Positions 45,961-59,814 of a stretch of DNA of 64,000 nt are shown here, in pieces; position 1 is the first letter of the stretch; every line of letters begins with the position of its first letter. The stretch is from Stratiolaelaps scimitus (lineage: Eukaryota > Arthropoda > Arachnida > Mesostigmata > Laelapidae): positions 595,001 through 659,000 of the forward strand of contig JABWDB010000071.1 in NCBI GenBank assembly GCA_019614645.1. Reading direction: 5' to 3'. The notes below the pieces were generated by a model. That model ran no database searches, had not been told where the DNA came from, and worked only from the letters and a program-made list of their open reading frames with translations. Made by a program: the position numbers and the translations under genes.

Positions 45961-48900
45961 ATGGTATTACTGTCGGCATCTGTGATTACAAAGTCGGGGA
46001 AGCCACTTGCCTCTAGGCAGTTTGTGGAGATGAGTCGATCGCGCATTGAAGGCCTTCTTGCCGCATTTCCTCGACTGTTAGGCAAAAGTGCCAAACAGCA
46101 TACGTTTGTTGAAACCGACTCGGTGCGCTACGTGTATCAACCATTGCTGGACAAACTCTTCATGGTCCTTATCACAACAAAGACATCGAACATCTTGGAG
46201 GATCTTGAGATGCTTCGCTTATTCGCGAAAGTCGTTGCGGAGTATTGCCACTCACTTGAAGAAAATGATGTTATAACCTCATCTCTCCAATTGGTGTTGG
46301 CTTTTGATGAGTTGGTAGCAATGGGATACCGCGAGAACGTTACCCTAGCCCAGATCCGAACCTTCGTTGAAATGGATTCACAGGAAGAGAAGGCGGCCAT
46401 TGCCGCTCGGTTAAGTCAAGAACGTGAAGCCAAACAGAAGATGAAAGAAAAGGCAAAGGAGTTACAGAAACAGAGGGCGGAAGCAGCCCGAAGGGGAGGC
46501 ACTCTCGGATCGATGGGCCGCGGCGGTATGGGTGGAGGCCCTCATTCTGGCGGTTTCGGTTCTTCCTCATTTCAGTCTGCCCCTATGGCCACTTCAGATC
46601 CCGCTCCAAAGCCCAGCTATCCCTCAAGTAATCCAGCTCGCCCTAAAGGTCTGAAATTGGGATCAAAGGCAAAAGAGTGGGACCAGTTCGCGAATCAACT
46701 TCAACAGGAGGGTGAGAGAGTACAATCCTCGGTTAAGCCATCACCGTCTGGAAAAGAGCTAAGCGACACTTCTCAGCAAGTCAAACGAGAAGCCGTGCAC
46801 CTAACTTGCGAGGAGAAGGTATTATGAAATTAGAGTTGCGCATAATATTGTGATATTATGATAATATTATGATCATACCAGTGTTGCTTGTATTTTAACG
46901 CACGCCTTCTATTCGTCTAAAATCGTCGTATCAACGAGTTAGCATATTTATTGGCTATGGGATACCGCATGGCGAGATCTGTTATAGATAAACCCCGGCT
47001 TTTGTTTAAATTTCTAAAACATAGACGTTATTGGCTCGCATCCCCTGTACAGACACGCATGCCAGATATTTAAACTCGGCAAACCGCCAGCAGTCGTCTT
47101 GAGAAAAGGGTTGTCCGCGGCGGGGTTGTCCGAACTCACATCTCAAAATTTCAAGAGATAACGTTTAGCTGAGAGGTATTTCTGACTTCAATCGTGTGGC
47201 ATTTTCAGGTCGCTTGCCAGCTGTTGCGCGAAGGTGGACTTCAGTCGTTGGAAGTTCACGGTATGCTCACCTTACGAGTCTCAGATGAGAACTGCGCTCT
47301 AGTACGCATCCAGATGGAAAACAAGGATCCACGGCAGTTCCAGTTTAATCAACATCCCAATATTGATAAGGAACTATTCCGTACCTCTGGAACGATTGGT
47401 CTAAAGGCTCAAGGCAAGCCTTTTCCTGTCAACGCTGATGTTGGAGTCCTTAAGTGGCGCCTCCAGAGCAACGATGAAAGCCTGGTTCCTCTCGATATAA
47501 GCTTCTGGGTACGATAAATAATACTGGCAAAAGCATGTACAATATTTATAGTATACGTATATATGTGTCCTTATGCATTAACGGCTGAGAGTCCTTTCTA
47601 TATACCAATTGGATGTGTACATTTGTACTGTTTGTGGCAATCGCAGGTGAACGACAATGGCAACGGGGGCTGTGATTGCAATATTGAATACCAGCTCAAC
47701 CAACCTCATTTGGAACTTAAGAACGTGGTGATAGAAATACCTTGTCTTGGAAATTCGCCAACCGTCCATGAATGTGAAGGTAAGTACCCCTTGTAGTTAG
47801 CATTTTGAGCACAACAACCCTTGTGATATAATATGGGCTTCAAGTTAAAGCGCAAGGATATGCGGTAAAATAAATCCTGACGCTTGTTCATTTTTCCGCT
47901 GATTTTGTCAGTAGTCTTTCGATATAAAAGATCAGCTGCTTAGCAATGGCCAGCCGCTTCTCAACCTCGATTCCGTTTTCTACAAGCAAATGTGTATCCG
48001 ATGTACCTTATGACTTGGAGCTTTATCGTATTACAAAAATGCATGCGTAGAACCATTCAGTACAATATGAAATATTGTCCAATTTGTTGCGTCTTTTATT
48101 TATAACGTAGGAGCTTCCAACGATGTGAAGGTAAATTATGGGTATGTGTGGTCTTGTTGGAGTGGTCAACACCAAGCTTTCTGCTGTTAATATTGTGTTT
48201 GTCGGTAGACGCTTCGATGCGGGTGTTCAAGCCCTCAATGTATGACTCGCCCTTAGTCTGCAATTGTTCCTTCTTCAACGTTTTATCCGACATAAAAGGA
48301 CAGACAAACAACCGAAAATCTTCCCCTCTAACGAATTGATGTTCCATTTGCATCTTCAAAATTCACGAAAAGACTGCTCAAATACATCAGGAATACCTTA
48401 TCTGACTCATTTTTGAGTTCAGATAAGGTATTCCTGATGTATTTGAGCATCTTCGAGCAAGCCTGGCTAACACGGCTCTGACGCGCTAAAATTTAACCCA
48501 TCCTTAGCTGGGAGAATGCCCTTCTAGCTAGGAAAGGTTAGATAAAACGCAACACCTACTATGACCGTCCTCGTTAATACTTCGTATTATAGAATAAGTA
48601 CGCCAAGACCTACCCAATTGGAGAATTGCGTTCAAGTGATGGAGCCAGCAATTAACAGTCCCATATTATATGCATGTTAATAAGTCCTGGATGAAGATAC
48701 CGTTATTATAGAAAGGGTAATTCGATACCAAACTTCATTGAGATTTTGATTAGAAGAGTTGAAAAGTGGATTGCGCATTGAGCTCAGATGTAGAGTTTTA
48801 TAATACTTGGTACCAGAGGTCGAAGAAACACGAAATTTGATTGCGTTCAGATGGGGCGTCTATACGACTTTACGCACTTCCATTCCGTTTGTTTCCAAAA

Positions 48901-50332
48901 ACTATCTAATGAAGCGTCGCTACCATTTCTTATGAAACCGCTTTATGGAGGCATCCAAGAGGAGTCATAGCTGATGCCAGTTCTACCACATTTAAATTTA
49001 GAAACCCACGTGTATAAGCCCTTGCCATTAAGTATTTCAACAAGTAGTTAATCATTATACGAGTGTCCTCTTCGTATATATTCTTGACGTCTGTCACTCT
49101 ATTGGGTGTAAAGACTGAGAGTGCTCTCTGAAATGTTTTTGGATTACTAAGAGTTATTTAGAGAAAACTTAGCTCTTGGATTTTTTGTTGATATCCGTTG
49201 GTATAACATTTTGCCTGGAAAAGCCAATATGTAATATTTGTTATGTTTTACTCTTCTTCCTGATTCGCAATTTGATTTGATTTCGCCCCGATTCAGCCAT
49301 CGTTTGCTTCTCGCACCAGAGGGCGAGCTTTTCACGTACTAACATGTCCAATGACAAATAAGGATGTCTTTACTGACACTCTTCCTCCTTATTATGATCA
49401 TTTCGTGACAAGGATATCAGTTACCTTCAAAGACTTACGGCTCCCATATATATAATATTCATGTATATTGGATGTTGAGACAACTGCCCTACCGTGCCTA
49501 CCATGGCACCAGTATTAGAAACCATATAAAATTACCCTCATTTGCGGTGGCCAATTGTATTGTAGAATCTTTTACTTCCTGTAGATACTGACATAGTCAT
49601 GACCGGAATTTGCAAGCAAGATCGTTCTATAGATTATTTTCTATATATGAAAGAGGGAATTGATGTGTGTCTTCACTCGAGATGAAGATCGAAAGTGAGA
49701 GCTAATGATTGCTAGTCCGGCGACGGTACCTCCGTCTTTTAAGTAGTAATCTGTGCAAGAGGTTCATATTGAGTTCTGTGTGGTGCTGCCTGTACTTCCA
49801 TGGTTGGAAATTTTCGCGTTAAAAAACGAAACTATGCGTCACACTCTTCGTAGTCTGAAGGAGATTATATCCCTAACCCTACTTCACCTTTATTTTTTTT
49901 TAATTTCCAATATACCTGTCAACGTATCCTTGCGTGTCTCCTATTTTGGGCTGTATTTGGGGCACGGATTCCATTCCGTCAAGTTCGATGAACTAATATT
50001 TGATCTAACTAGTTTGCTTGTCGTAAGGTAATGGATGTTATGAATACTAATGTTATCTTGACATTTTAGGCGAGTATAACTTTGACACCCGTCGGAACGT
50101 GCTGGAATGGCGCATCCAGTTGATCGACTCAAACTCGGAATCAGGCAATATGGAATTTATGGCCAGCGGACGGCCTGATGACTTCTTCCCAGTTACGGCT
50201 CAATTTTCGGCCAGTACACTATTTTCGAAGATTCTTGTGGCCGGTGTGCAACACGCGGAAACTAAGCAGCCTGTGCGATATTCTATTGAGCAAAGTTTTA
50301 TAGCCGAATCAAACAAGTACCAAATTTCTTAG
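45961..50332 (+). CDS. ARCN1: Coatomer subunit delta (delta-COP, archain)
   Basis: Four plus-strand coding exons: 45961-46818, 47209-47508, 47647-47779 and 50070-50332. All are GT-AG with matching phases and give 517 aa (family about 510). Delta-COP is the medium-like chain of the COPI F-subcomplex that coats Golgi-to-ER vesicles. Residues 1-about 135 are the longin-like domain (start MVLLSASVITKSGKPLASRQF, the usual N-terminus, which fixes the ATG). Residues about 138-180 are a charged helix (QEEKAAIAARLSQEREAKQK). A Gly/Ser/Pro linker follows, with DQFANQLQQEGE at about 240-255. From about 280 to the end is the mu-homology domain, with DVGVLKWRLQS, CDCNIEYQL and NDFFPV-type (DDFFPVTAQF) blocks. 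The upstream frame stays open to 45805 but lacks homology. Intron 3 (2.3 kb) holds a foldback. AATAAA hexamers lie at 50864-50869 and 50909-50914. Confidence 0.97.
48376..48448. repeat. 30-bp perfect foldback (hairpin)
   Basis: Arms 48376-48405 and 48419-48448 are exact reverse complements. The loop region is itself partly self-complementary (ACTCA-TTTT-TGAGT), so with one bulged base the stem reaches about 34 bp with a 4-nt loop. It lies in delta-COP intron 3 and therefore would be transcribed in the pre-mRNA. Confidence 0.9.
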
Positions 50333-50863
50333 AACAGACTCCACTGGCACAAATGATCGTTGGAAATTCGGATATTTTCTGTTTGCTGTCTTAGGTTCTT
50401 TTAGGAAGCCGTTTGTTGAATCTGGATTGCTCTCGTTTCTACCGACGAGTGCAAGAGATTGAGCGAAGCGTTTGCATTAGCGTATATCTCTCAAACAAAA
50501 CACTGTCATAGAATACAGTTATTCAAAAAGGCGGATGAGAAACAAACTAAAGTTTGACAGTTTTGAAGACAGCCTTTTTCAATTTGTTTTTTCCAATGTA
50601 ATATATGTTAATAAGAACCATTTCATGAAAAGTTACCTTGGGAAATGTCCAACTTTGGTTAGTCTTCCATTCTGTTGCGTAGCCTTTTGATTCCCTGTAT
50701 ATCTCTAATGTTCATGACGCGATATTATCTGAGCGTTGTTAGTAATGATGGTTGCGGAGAGAACAATTTATGAGCTAAACACTATTACATGTATTGATCT
50801 GCATACTGATCCTTCTCCACTCGAAGATAAACACTTACTAGATCTTGGAGTACACATTTAGTA

Positions 50864-50914
50864 AATAAATAATAATTTGAAACTGTTACTAGTGAGTGCT
50901 TGCGATGAAATAAA
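50864..50914 (+). terminator. Candidate delta-COP poly(A) signals
   Basis: Two AATAAA hexamers (50864-50869 and 50909-50914) lie about 530-580 nt after the stop codon. They are the first convincing candidates I noticed downstream. Confidence 0.4.
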
Positions 50915-52590
50915 CTTTATAATCAATACATATTGTTAATTCTTTCGGTCCGTCCGGAGAGCTTCTGAAATTTGAAGGACTATCCGCTTCGAAAATTATT
51001 AACTTAGATGTCTGAGTACTATTTTGCAATATTTAAGCGTGCGCGAGTTTGCACGTTGATTTGTTATACCTGTGTTCGTCCCACGTTTGATCGTGATTTT
51101 TAGGGTTGGTTGCTTAACTTAGCGTAGGTACGGAGTGGTGTCACTGAAACTTTACCGTTACCTTTTCGTTCAACATTAGATCCCGGGGATATTGATTGTG
51201 TGAGCATAGTTTTCAGACGGTTCATGGGGCAGATATGCTTTTCCAGTTATGGACTCCATATTTGAGAAGAAATACGTATGGGACAGTCTATTTAACATTC
51301 AAGGTAAGGATTACAAGTAGACTCGGAATCTGGCAATATATAATAGCTCTGGTCTAGAAGAGAAGAGCTCTGGGACACACCACCAACTGGGAAAAGAAAA
51401 GTACCCAATTGATTTTTTCTTTTGTTTACTGAGGTTCTTTCCACGTCGTCTTCTTGTTCGTATTCCAATTTGCATAGGGAGTGCTGTGAACAACAAGGTG
51501 TAGCTGCGACAGCTAGCCTATCAGTCTGGCGAGGCTCTAGGTGTCGTGGGACAGAACTTCCGTGATAATCGTAGGCGCCCGAAATGTTGGTTGTACTCTT
51601 GTGGGTTCGTCTAACGGTATCGACATCCTCTTTAAGACGATCCCGTTACTTTCACTGCGTCGCCTCGGTTTTCGCCGTCGATTGTAATGATTATTGACGT
51701 CCAGCTCGATCGCGCCGAGAATTTGCTGCAATATGTCTTGTGTTCTTCTGAACCCCATATCGCTGACGTGTTGTCGAGTGGATTTAGATGTGTATGGTCT
51801 CAGACGGCGACATTACGGCACTCATTGCCTGAGAGCGATCGAGCTGCTCCTGCACACAACACCTGCAACGGTCAGCTTGAGCGAACGAATACGAGACTGA
51901 GTTTTCAGTGTGAACCTAGTGCGGGCGCAGATTAATCACTTCACTGATTGTTTGGATTGATTATTGTTGACTGATCGATAAGAAACAAGTACCGGAACGT
52001 CAACGTTTGGGACGTTCCCACCTCGCACAAGAGTGGCATCCTACAAGTTATTTTTACTTTTTTACATTTATTTGAATATTGCCATAAATGCAATTCACAG
52101 CAGCATGTATGTCATTATATAGAAGTAATTAAGGAATCTGGTTTGATTCCTTATCAACGGTAAACTAAATTTTTCAGGCTGACTCGCAGCCTACTTTCCT
52201 GCTATCGCTTCGTAAGAAGGATCCTGACAGAGGCCGTCGATTTTCCCCACATGGAAGTCACATTACGCTTTTGTGCCATCCCAAACGGATTTTTTGCCCC
52301 AATGATAGGACATTAAGGACAGTCCTCCTGGACGACGACCATCATCTCGATGTGAGCCTCTTTGCTTTCCGAGGCGTGGAATCTGAACACTTCGGAATGC
52401 CCTAAGACCATGGTGACCTTGAGCGTCCACTTCCGCGCTTCATTGGCAGGTATGCGGCACCACTATGCGGGAGTCTAGCCCCGATCCAATACTAATACGC
52501 TGATGGCTGTGTTGCTAAGTGTCAATGGATGGTATAGCATGAATCCCTGCTCCCGCTCCTACACCAGATATTGCCAATAAATAATTATTA
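50915..52590. other. No recognised gene; one basic open frame on the minus strand
   Basis: Mostly AT-rich. The 73-codon minus-strand frame at 51537-51758 is Arg-rich (NRRRKPRRRSES) and composition there is more balanced than its flanks, but no family is recognised and it has no convincing splice sites. It may be repeat-derived. Confidence 0.3.
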
Positions 52591-52595
52591 GAAAA

Positions 52596-52745
52596 GTAAA
52601 GGTAAGAGTTTATTGGTTTATTAAAGGACCTGCAATTTTGACACTGCTTAAGTTCCCATATATGTCATGTCGCGGGATTCGAACCTGCGGCCTCAGACTT
52701 TTCACAGATTTAGCTGTCCGAGCCACCGTTCTGACGGCTATACTA
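52596..52745 (-). mobile_element. SINE family B, copy with tRNA-like head
   Basis: On the minus strand it carries an A-box-like GGTGGCTCGGACAGC, a B box GGTTCGAATCC (about 52680) and the family 3' end GCAGGTCCTTTAATAAACC...TTACC. It is the best family B reference in the window. Confidence 0.85.
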
Positions 52746-52964
52746 ATGAATAAATTGTATAGATAATTGTTGAACACCAAGCATTGTCTCGGTCCGCACT
52801 TGCCAACATAAGGCCATGTTAGATAGATGCGCGCATAGGTAGAACAGAATATAAGTTTGAGTAATATTCCGACTCAATGTTGAGGTCTTAAGGAGAATTA
52901 AGCACGACACCAGAGAAGTAACCTTGTACCCTTCAACATTATCGAGAGAGAAGCGGATGATAGC

Positions 52965-53175
52965 ACAGGGAGAATCGGGGGGCCCTTAGTTGATCCGCGC
53001 CACCGGGGACAAGCGCGCTGGCTCTTTCCTCCTGCAGCGCCTGTCCCTCGCTGTGCAGAGAGGCAATGCCATCGCCTTCCTCGGGACATTGTCGTCCTCA
53101 CCCCCCCCCCACCCCCATAATCCCTAGAAATTCCGACCTATTGTAACGTTTAATATATTATAATAAATATACCTA
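52965..53175 (+). mobile_element. LINE-terminus repeat, copy 2
   Basis: The plus strand encodes IRATGDKRAGSFLLQRLSLAV then QRGNAIAFLGTLSS, followed by a C-rich run and a shared 3' end (CCCTAGAAATTCCGACCTATTG...TATTATAATAAAT). It is nearly identical to the reverse complement of 62455-62680. Confidence 0.8.
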
Positions 53176-53309
53176 TTCCTAACTACTGTATGTTTGAGTA
53201 AATATATATAACAACACACCAAGTCGTGTCTTCTGTACTAGTTAAGCAGGTAGAAGTACTGAGCTAGTGTCAAGGAACGTGTCAAGGCCAACAATAATTT
53301 ATTTAAATA

Positions 53310-54010
53310 ATGTATTAGTATCTACCCCAGCCTGTAGCTTGTATAGATATTTCGGGATCCCAGATGGAGAACTCCATACGTCTCATGTATATTGTAAATT
53401 CGTAAAAGTCATCAAGGGTTGTTTGGAGACGGTGGTTGTTCTGGCTGTCCTTGATCCTCGACATCAGTTTGAGGTCATCAGAGTAGATGTAGAAATGAAT
53501 CGTCTCTTGCGCTACGAACTTGATTTGGTCCACGAAGAAGTACGTTTCCTGAGAGCGTTCCTTGCGGACAACCCGTGGTAGCCTGTCCGGTTCTCGAAAA
53601 ACCGCCGTGTACTATGACATTGAATCTTCTCCCTCTGAGAAAATCGGATATCGAGTTGCAGAGTTTGGGCACACCACTCCCTCCCTTCGAGGGCAAAACA
53701 GAGATGAGTAGTTCAATTGTGGGGCAATGTTTCAAAAAACCACCCTCAAAATCGGTGCATATCACGAATATCGTGTCTCCCGTTTAGGGCCTTGGCGACA
53801 TAGTTGAAGAACAAGAGAAGGCAGTCGACTGTAGATTGGCCTCTCCTGCACGCGTATCGCCTCGATACTATCAGTCCTTGCGATTCGGCGTTCTTCATAA
53901 TACTGTTGCAAATCGTCTCCTCCAAGATCTTAGAGCTTAAAGCGGTCAGTGATACGTGCTGTTTTGTTGGAGTGGATACTTATTGCCCATTCGCTAGTAG
54001 TCGCCTGTAA
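53310..54010 (-). mobile_element. CR1/jockey-like RT remnant
   Basis: The minus strand shows, across frameshifts, KILEETICNSIMKNAESQGL, a degraded YACRRGQSTVDCLL block, a VPKLCNSISDFLRGRRFNVIV stretch, GCPQGTLSGNVL (the PQGS-like block), and YSDDLKLMSRI (the catalytic block with Ser in place of Ala; about 53480). Order and content match the middle of a LINE RT. Too broken to be active. Confidence 0.7.
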
Positions 54011-55370
54011 ATACGAAGGAGTAGTTCGGCAATAGCAATAACCCTGAACTATTATATCTTCCATGAAATATGATGCATTAAACAAGATGATTATAAAGAA
54101 TAGCTGGAATCGAAAATGAACTTCAGAGTCAATGTGAGGAATCCGAATGTTGTCTTCTTTTACTTCTCATATTCTTCATAAAAAAATAGATGGTGAACGT
54201 ATATGAAAGCGAATCCAACTCACTCAGCTGTTTTGGACTAATGCACCACGTACTTGCACCAATACGAAAAACAGCTATATGCTTATTCATATAACGGGTG
54301 GAGAGCAATAACGAATGACCTTCAGATCATCCTGTTCATTGCTCTAGAGTATCAGCATAGCAGAGTAACGATGCGGGTAGAAATCGATCAGGAACCAATA
54401 GCCACTATTCGGCTCGTCAGTAACTTTGAATAACTCTCGCACAATTAATTCATGAATTCGTATTCCTTGCCAACTAAGCAAACGGTTTCGAAAAAGAGCA
54501 AGTGATTTATCCAGCGTGCATTAAATAGGGGTAACCCGCGGACACCCACATACATGTAATAATCACATCACATGCATAGGTATCAACTGGCAGAGTAGAA
54601 TTTAAATTAGTTCAAAACCTATATGTAACTTTGTATGAACTATTTTTATAAATTATTATTTATCATGTTCTATGAGTGCAGCCCGACGCTCACTGTTTGT
54701 GTTATATGTCACGGCCTTATATATATAATAACTTAGAAGAAAAAAACCACGTTCCAAAGGGTTGCCGAAAACTAAAAAAGAAATCTCGGTTTTAGAGCAA
54801 TAAAGATAAAACAACAGTCTCCATAGTAGTTTAGGTAATAGAGGCGTAGATTTTTTAATATTCAAATTAGATTTGAAATAACTATTTTCCATCTTCCAGA
54901 TAAATGTTCTATCAAGCTTGGTTTTTTCTATAAATATTTTGTCACATCTGAGCACATATACTGCTTCGTTTTGGCTTGGTTGATCTATCAAATGGGTTGC
55001 CAGACTACAGGACACTTAAATAGGTATATATTTTTTTCACATATTATCTGGCTCAACTAGAGGTGAAAGGGTGGTTTTTGGCATTTTAAACACCTGAAAA
55101 CGGATCATACATATGTGTAGCTAAAACTACTTTTTTTGGCCATCAGACTCTCTTAGAACGACTACAAATAACATTATTCATAAGGTGAAAATGCACAATA
55201 GTGCTTTTGGTACTCGGGTTGTGTGTGAATGGAGTTGAGTTCGTCAGCAAGCCTTACGAGCAAAATTTCTCAACTTATTTGAATCCTACCTAAGGATATT
55301 CTTCTAGCAAATCAAAATACTTCACTAGTCCGTGTTTCTATATGAGCTACTTTTCCTGCCATCTTAAATA
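54011..55370. other. No recognisable gene
   Basis: AT-rich, short frames only. A 119-codon minus-strand frame (54656-55015) has no recognisable motif. Confidence 0.45.
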
Positions 55371-55521
55371 ATTTTGATCAAATTGTATCACACCCTCTTC
55401 TCTTTTTCTTCATTTTTACTTTTTTTTTACCTTGCAGAGATAACGTATACCCTAGCCAGTGGGTATATGCTGTTGTTGGTTTCAAGACATTACCTTCGTA
55501 GGGTAGTTGCAGTAAAAACAT

Positions 55522-55923
55522 TTGGAAACTGCTGTCAACCTTTGTATAAACTTTCGAGAAACTTTGCCGATTATGGCTATGGATTTCGACAGAACCGCTT
55601 CTATCGGCTCCAACCTTCGAAAACCTCTGTTGTGGGAGAGGCGTATAAAAACGTGTTGGCAGATAAAAAATGTTCTGCCTCAAACAACTATACGCATGTT
55701 TAACCAGAATATCGTTTGTACCCAGAGAGCTACTGTTGTCAATAAGGAATATTTACCCGAGAAGGGGACAATCAAGTCGTGCAATCAATGCATGTATTCT
55801 CCTGATATCCTCTGCCCGATAGAATTTCTGCTAGACTTTCAACCAGTTGAAGAGGAGACTGATGGCGGCCAACAGGTAAAATTAGAACGAGTTAGAGCAA
55901 GCACTCAGAGACACAGTGGATGA
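55522..55923 (+). other. Unassigned 133-codon open frame
   Basis: ATG-initiated plus-strand frame with a CNQCMYSPDILC cysteine cluster and an acidic C-terminus. An overlapping frame (55374-55703) is equally long. No family is recognised; it could be a decayed retroelement segment. Confidence that it is a gene is low. Confidence 0.15.
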
Positions 55924-56639
55924 CCTCTCGCATAGGTCAAATGAAGGGTTCACAAAACCTACCGATCAGATGGCGAACTGTAAGAAATGCTTAGGGATCA
56001 TACTTACAATAAAATTTTTCATTAATATAATCGACCACGATTTTAATAAAACGTCCCGCGTCTTTGATTCAATTAGTCTAAAGCATGGTTCCCGATGATG
56101 GTGCTAATTAATTTGGCAGATTCGTTGCGAAGAAGAAGAAGAAGGGAGAGACAGAGAGAGAAAAGAGGTACGATACCATGGCATAGACGTGTTGTCATTT
56201 CTAATACATTCCACCCTCTGCATACGCATCGACAAGCCACCCAGTGATGTGGGTGGCAGATGACACGCACAGCTTCGGACAGGAAACAATAACATACAAT
56301 TAACCTCGGCCGGTAGAAGTTATTTGGTGAATTACGTATTGTTGTCTTTACTTTAGCCTCAGTGTGAGATACAATCGTAAATTGGGCACCGATCTAGCAC
56401 TGTGCAAAGATATTCAGGACAAGGCATGTGGCTATGTGCGGATGAGTTTCTTTTGCATTGACGGTGGTAGTCGTAGTTGGCCACCGAATGCTTTTAACTC
56501 GTCGAGTCGTGACAAGAAGTGAATAATTTGTTCGTATAATTATTGTATATTAACATTTTATTCAATTAAGTTGTTCTTTTTTATATGAGAATAACAATGA
56601 AATGTACTGATGTGGGTGAGCTGTAACACGAGAATTCAC

Positions 56640-57060
56640 TCAGTATGTATCGGAAGAGATCATTAAATGGGTATCTGATTCTTTGGGTTATCAAATCTGT
56701 GCGGTTGAAGTCAGGGACGCATACTCAACATCTGGGAAGGTCTATACCCAAGTTCGTAAGATACTGTTCTAGGCAGCCTGTTGAATATGTTACTTATTGG
56801 CCAGATTAAACATATTTATTTGAAACTTGTGATATATGCGGATGATGTTAAGCTGTATGTTTCCATTAGCTGAGGGAAATGTAGAGAGGTTCTCCAAAGA
56901 ATACATAACGATTTCTCACTGTGGTCCAGGAAATGTGACAATGACAGGTGCGGCGAAACACATGGTGGGTTAAGTAATACAATGAATAATTATGTTTTTG
57001 TAAGAAATATATTAAACAAAGTGAACGACCTGGGCACAGATGTGAGTCAACACATCTAGA
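56640..57060 (+). mobile_element. LINE RT remnant
   Basis: Around 56834-56940 the plus strand reads VIYADDVKLYVSIS, a stop, then VLQRIHNDFSLWSRKCDN, matching the catalytic YADD block and following helix of CR1/jockey-type RTs. The flanks are degraded by stops. Confidence 0.65.
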
Positions 57061-57069
57061 CTTCACACG

Positions 57070-59690
57070 CAACAAATAAAGGATTACAATTCAGTTGCAT
57101 ACAAGAGACGATGTTCTCTTTCGTGCAACTGTATCCTTAGAGTATATTGTATAAAGTACGTAAATATATATAGATGAGGTTACATGAATCTCATATTGCC
57201 CCAGTATTAGTACGTGACAATCATGCATCACGAGTGGAAAACTTTAATTTCTTAGAAAGAGAGGTGCAGAGAAAAATTTCACGAAGGGTAGAATTTCGCG
57301 GCAGCGTTGGACGAAGGTCGATAGAGGTAATAATTTCTGTAGAAGACATGATTAAATCTGGTGACGTAAAACAAATGACGTAATAATAATGAAATATGAA
57401 AAATGAAAAGATGTTTGACTTAATGTTTGATTTGACAGCGACGAATTCAACGAGAGAGGAGAGTCTTTATTTCGAGTGAAACCAACGAGGACGCATAAAA
57501 ATCCTGTATTCATGGCGTATTACAATTAGTATTGTAACTTTATAAATCATTAATGCGATCCAATAGTCATGGCCAGGCAAAATTTAACCTGGCCTTTATA
57601 CTCTAGTAATTTGTTTACATGTAACTCAGCGTTGGTTCAGTTTCTTAGAACAGACCTGAATCTAGAAGCTAAAACTAGCTTTAGTGTTAAGCTTTTTAGT
57701 GTTAAAAATCGTCATTCTGTGATCAAATTTTGTTTCTTGAAGGAAAAAGTCAGAATCAAGCCTTTGAGCAAACTAGAGGTTAAATTGCAACATGTTTATC
57801 AGTATATTCTGCAATTTTGTGCACCACATGTTACTTCTCAATTCAATTCAACTAGGTCCCCCGCGAATGACTTCAGTGCAAATGGAAACACGTATGGGAT
57901 ATTCTAAATGCAACCTACACAATTGCAAACAAAACAAAGTTCGACGACTCCTGGGTGAATTATTTCGAGTTGTCGCATGAAAATTAAAATATCAATGCAA
58001 ACTCAAGGGAAAAATGTCGCGGAAGGAGGTTCTGGATGATAATACAAAACCGTACGGCTGCAATAACGAACTGTGTGAAGGTCAACAATATCCATTAATC
58101 AATTCAGTCTGCATATTCTCCAGATTTACCTTTGTGATTATGGCCATTTCCATACATCGATTTGCCTCAAACAGCTATCAATGTTTGCACTTTGGCTTCG
58201 AAACGGAATTATGTGAATGAAAAAAAATTACGAAATTATGTTAATGCAAACTCTACTTCCGCCGTTCAGAAGCTCCCACAGAGCGATGACTCCGGCTCGC
58301 AGATAATGAAGGGAACTAACTCTGACATATGCAAACAAATAGTCGTAGTTCATATTGTTCAAAGTTATCAAAGTCTTTCGATGTACGAAATAGCTGCGTG
58401 TCTTTTTATTTTTCCCTAGAAAAAGGGTTGATAATTAATTTCACCTTTCTTAAGTTACCTCTTACCATTTCCTTTTCTTTCTGGGGTTGCCAATCGGGCT
58501 ATGCTAACAATAAATCGACAATCACCTGGTACCGATTTCTCGTATTTCATTGCTATACACGTTTTGTTCGCGATATCTGAAAATGACTGAAAGCATAACG
58601 ATTTGAATTAATCCATAAAGTGCCTGCTGCTACTGAGAATTTCTAGCCATAGCAAATACCTATTAAAATGCACGAGCCATTGTTGTTTTGTTAATAAAGA
58701 AGGGTCAGAATTACCAACTATATCTTAAACCATATGATCAGAGATTCAGCTCTTGCGATTGATTATCATGTGTCGTATGAAATGAAAACGATCAAGAATC
58801 ATCTTGATATAAAGCGGCTCATCATAGGACCACTATCGCTGGGTGACCACAGCAGCAGAATGATGAGCTAGAGGGCGTTACAACCTCCGTTAGTAGACAG
58901 TCCGGCGACGGCGGCGGCGGCTGCTGCTGGCTGATCACTTTCTTCTATTGTTTTATTTTAGATGATCATATAGCAGCAGATACCGGCCGTTAGTGTGTTA
59001 TGTTATGATCACGTCGGCAGATAAAGTCGTTCTTATGGAGTCGTCATCTCAACTATCTGGTCGTCGTTCCATTCATTCTAGTAATATAAACTATTATTAT
59101 GTAGAATACATCTTAAGGTAATATGATGGTATGGAATGATGAAGGCCCGTAATATTGAACGGTTGTTGTCACAGCACAAATGCTTGACTGCATATATATA
59201 TAAGGACAAAGAGTAAAATTATCCTGCACGGATATTGCAATTCGAGGCGTTTATCAAAGCAATCTTGTTGGGCTACTGTTGGGCTATTGTTTCTAGGTTC
59301 TAACCGGTTCCATGGTCAGGCTTATTCAAACGTGATTAATGAATATGTACTAGTTACGCTAAGCTTTGAACTGTTCACTTCTCGAAGAGTATAATGGTTC
59401 TCTTCTCGGGAGGATATAATAGCCTCCTATGAACGGAAGACAAAAATCATCTCTAATCGCTAAATCATCTAAAATTGTTTCAAAGCCATAAATAGCAGTT
59501 CATAAGGCTCTTCTTTTATTCAATGGTCGGCAACGAGCATAAAATTGAATTCTTTTCCGACAGCCCCATTGTACGTCTCTCTAATTAGACGATTAAACAT
59601 ATTCTCTCTATATTAGTCGCTGTAGGTAGAACTAGTGTTTCCGTTCTCCCATCCCCCTAATTTCTGTAGAGCTTTGAGAATACTACAACG
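57070..59690. other. No recognisable gene
   Basis: AT-rich with several 60-110-codon frames that lack known motifs. A GGC/GCT-repeat patch lies at about 58905-58928. Confidence 0.45.
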
Positions 59691-59715
59691 ATATATATAT
59701 ATATATATATATATA
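59691..59715. repeat. (AT)n microsatellite
   Basis: Twelve uninterrupted AT units. Confidence 0.95.
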
Positions 59716-59814
59716 CTTGGTGTATATCGTCAGTATGGATGCAAATTGATTGTGCATTTTCTTGTTGTTGTTTGTGAACGGTTTATAATTTGAGTAGGTT
59801 TGTCAATTTAATGG

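Noticed and set aside
52660..52745. tRNA gene on the minus strand
   Set aside because: A and B boxes are present, but the acceptor stem is not, and the body and 3' tail match other SINE family B copies.
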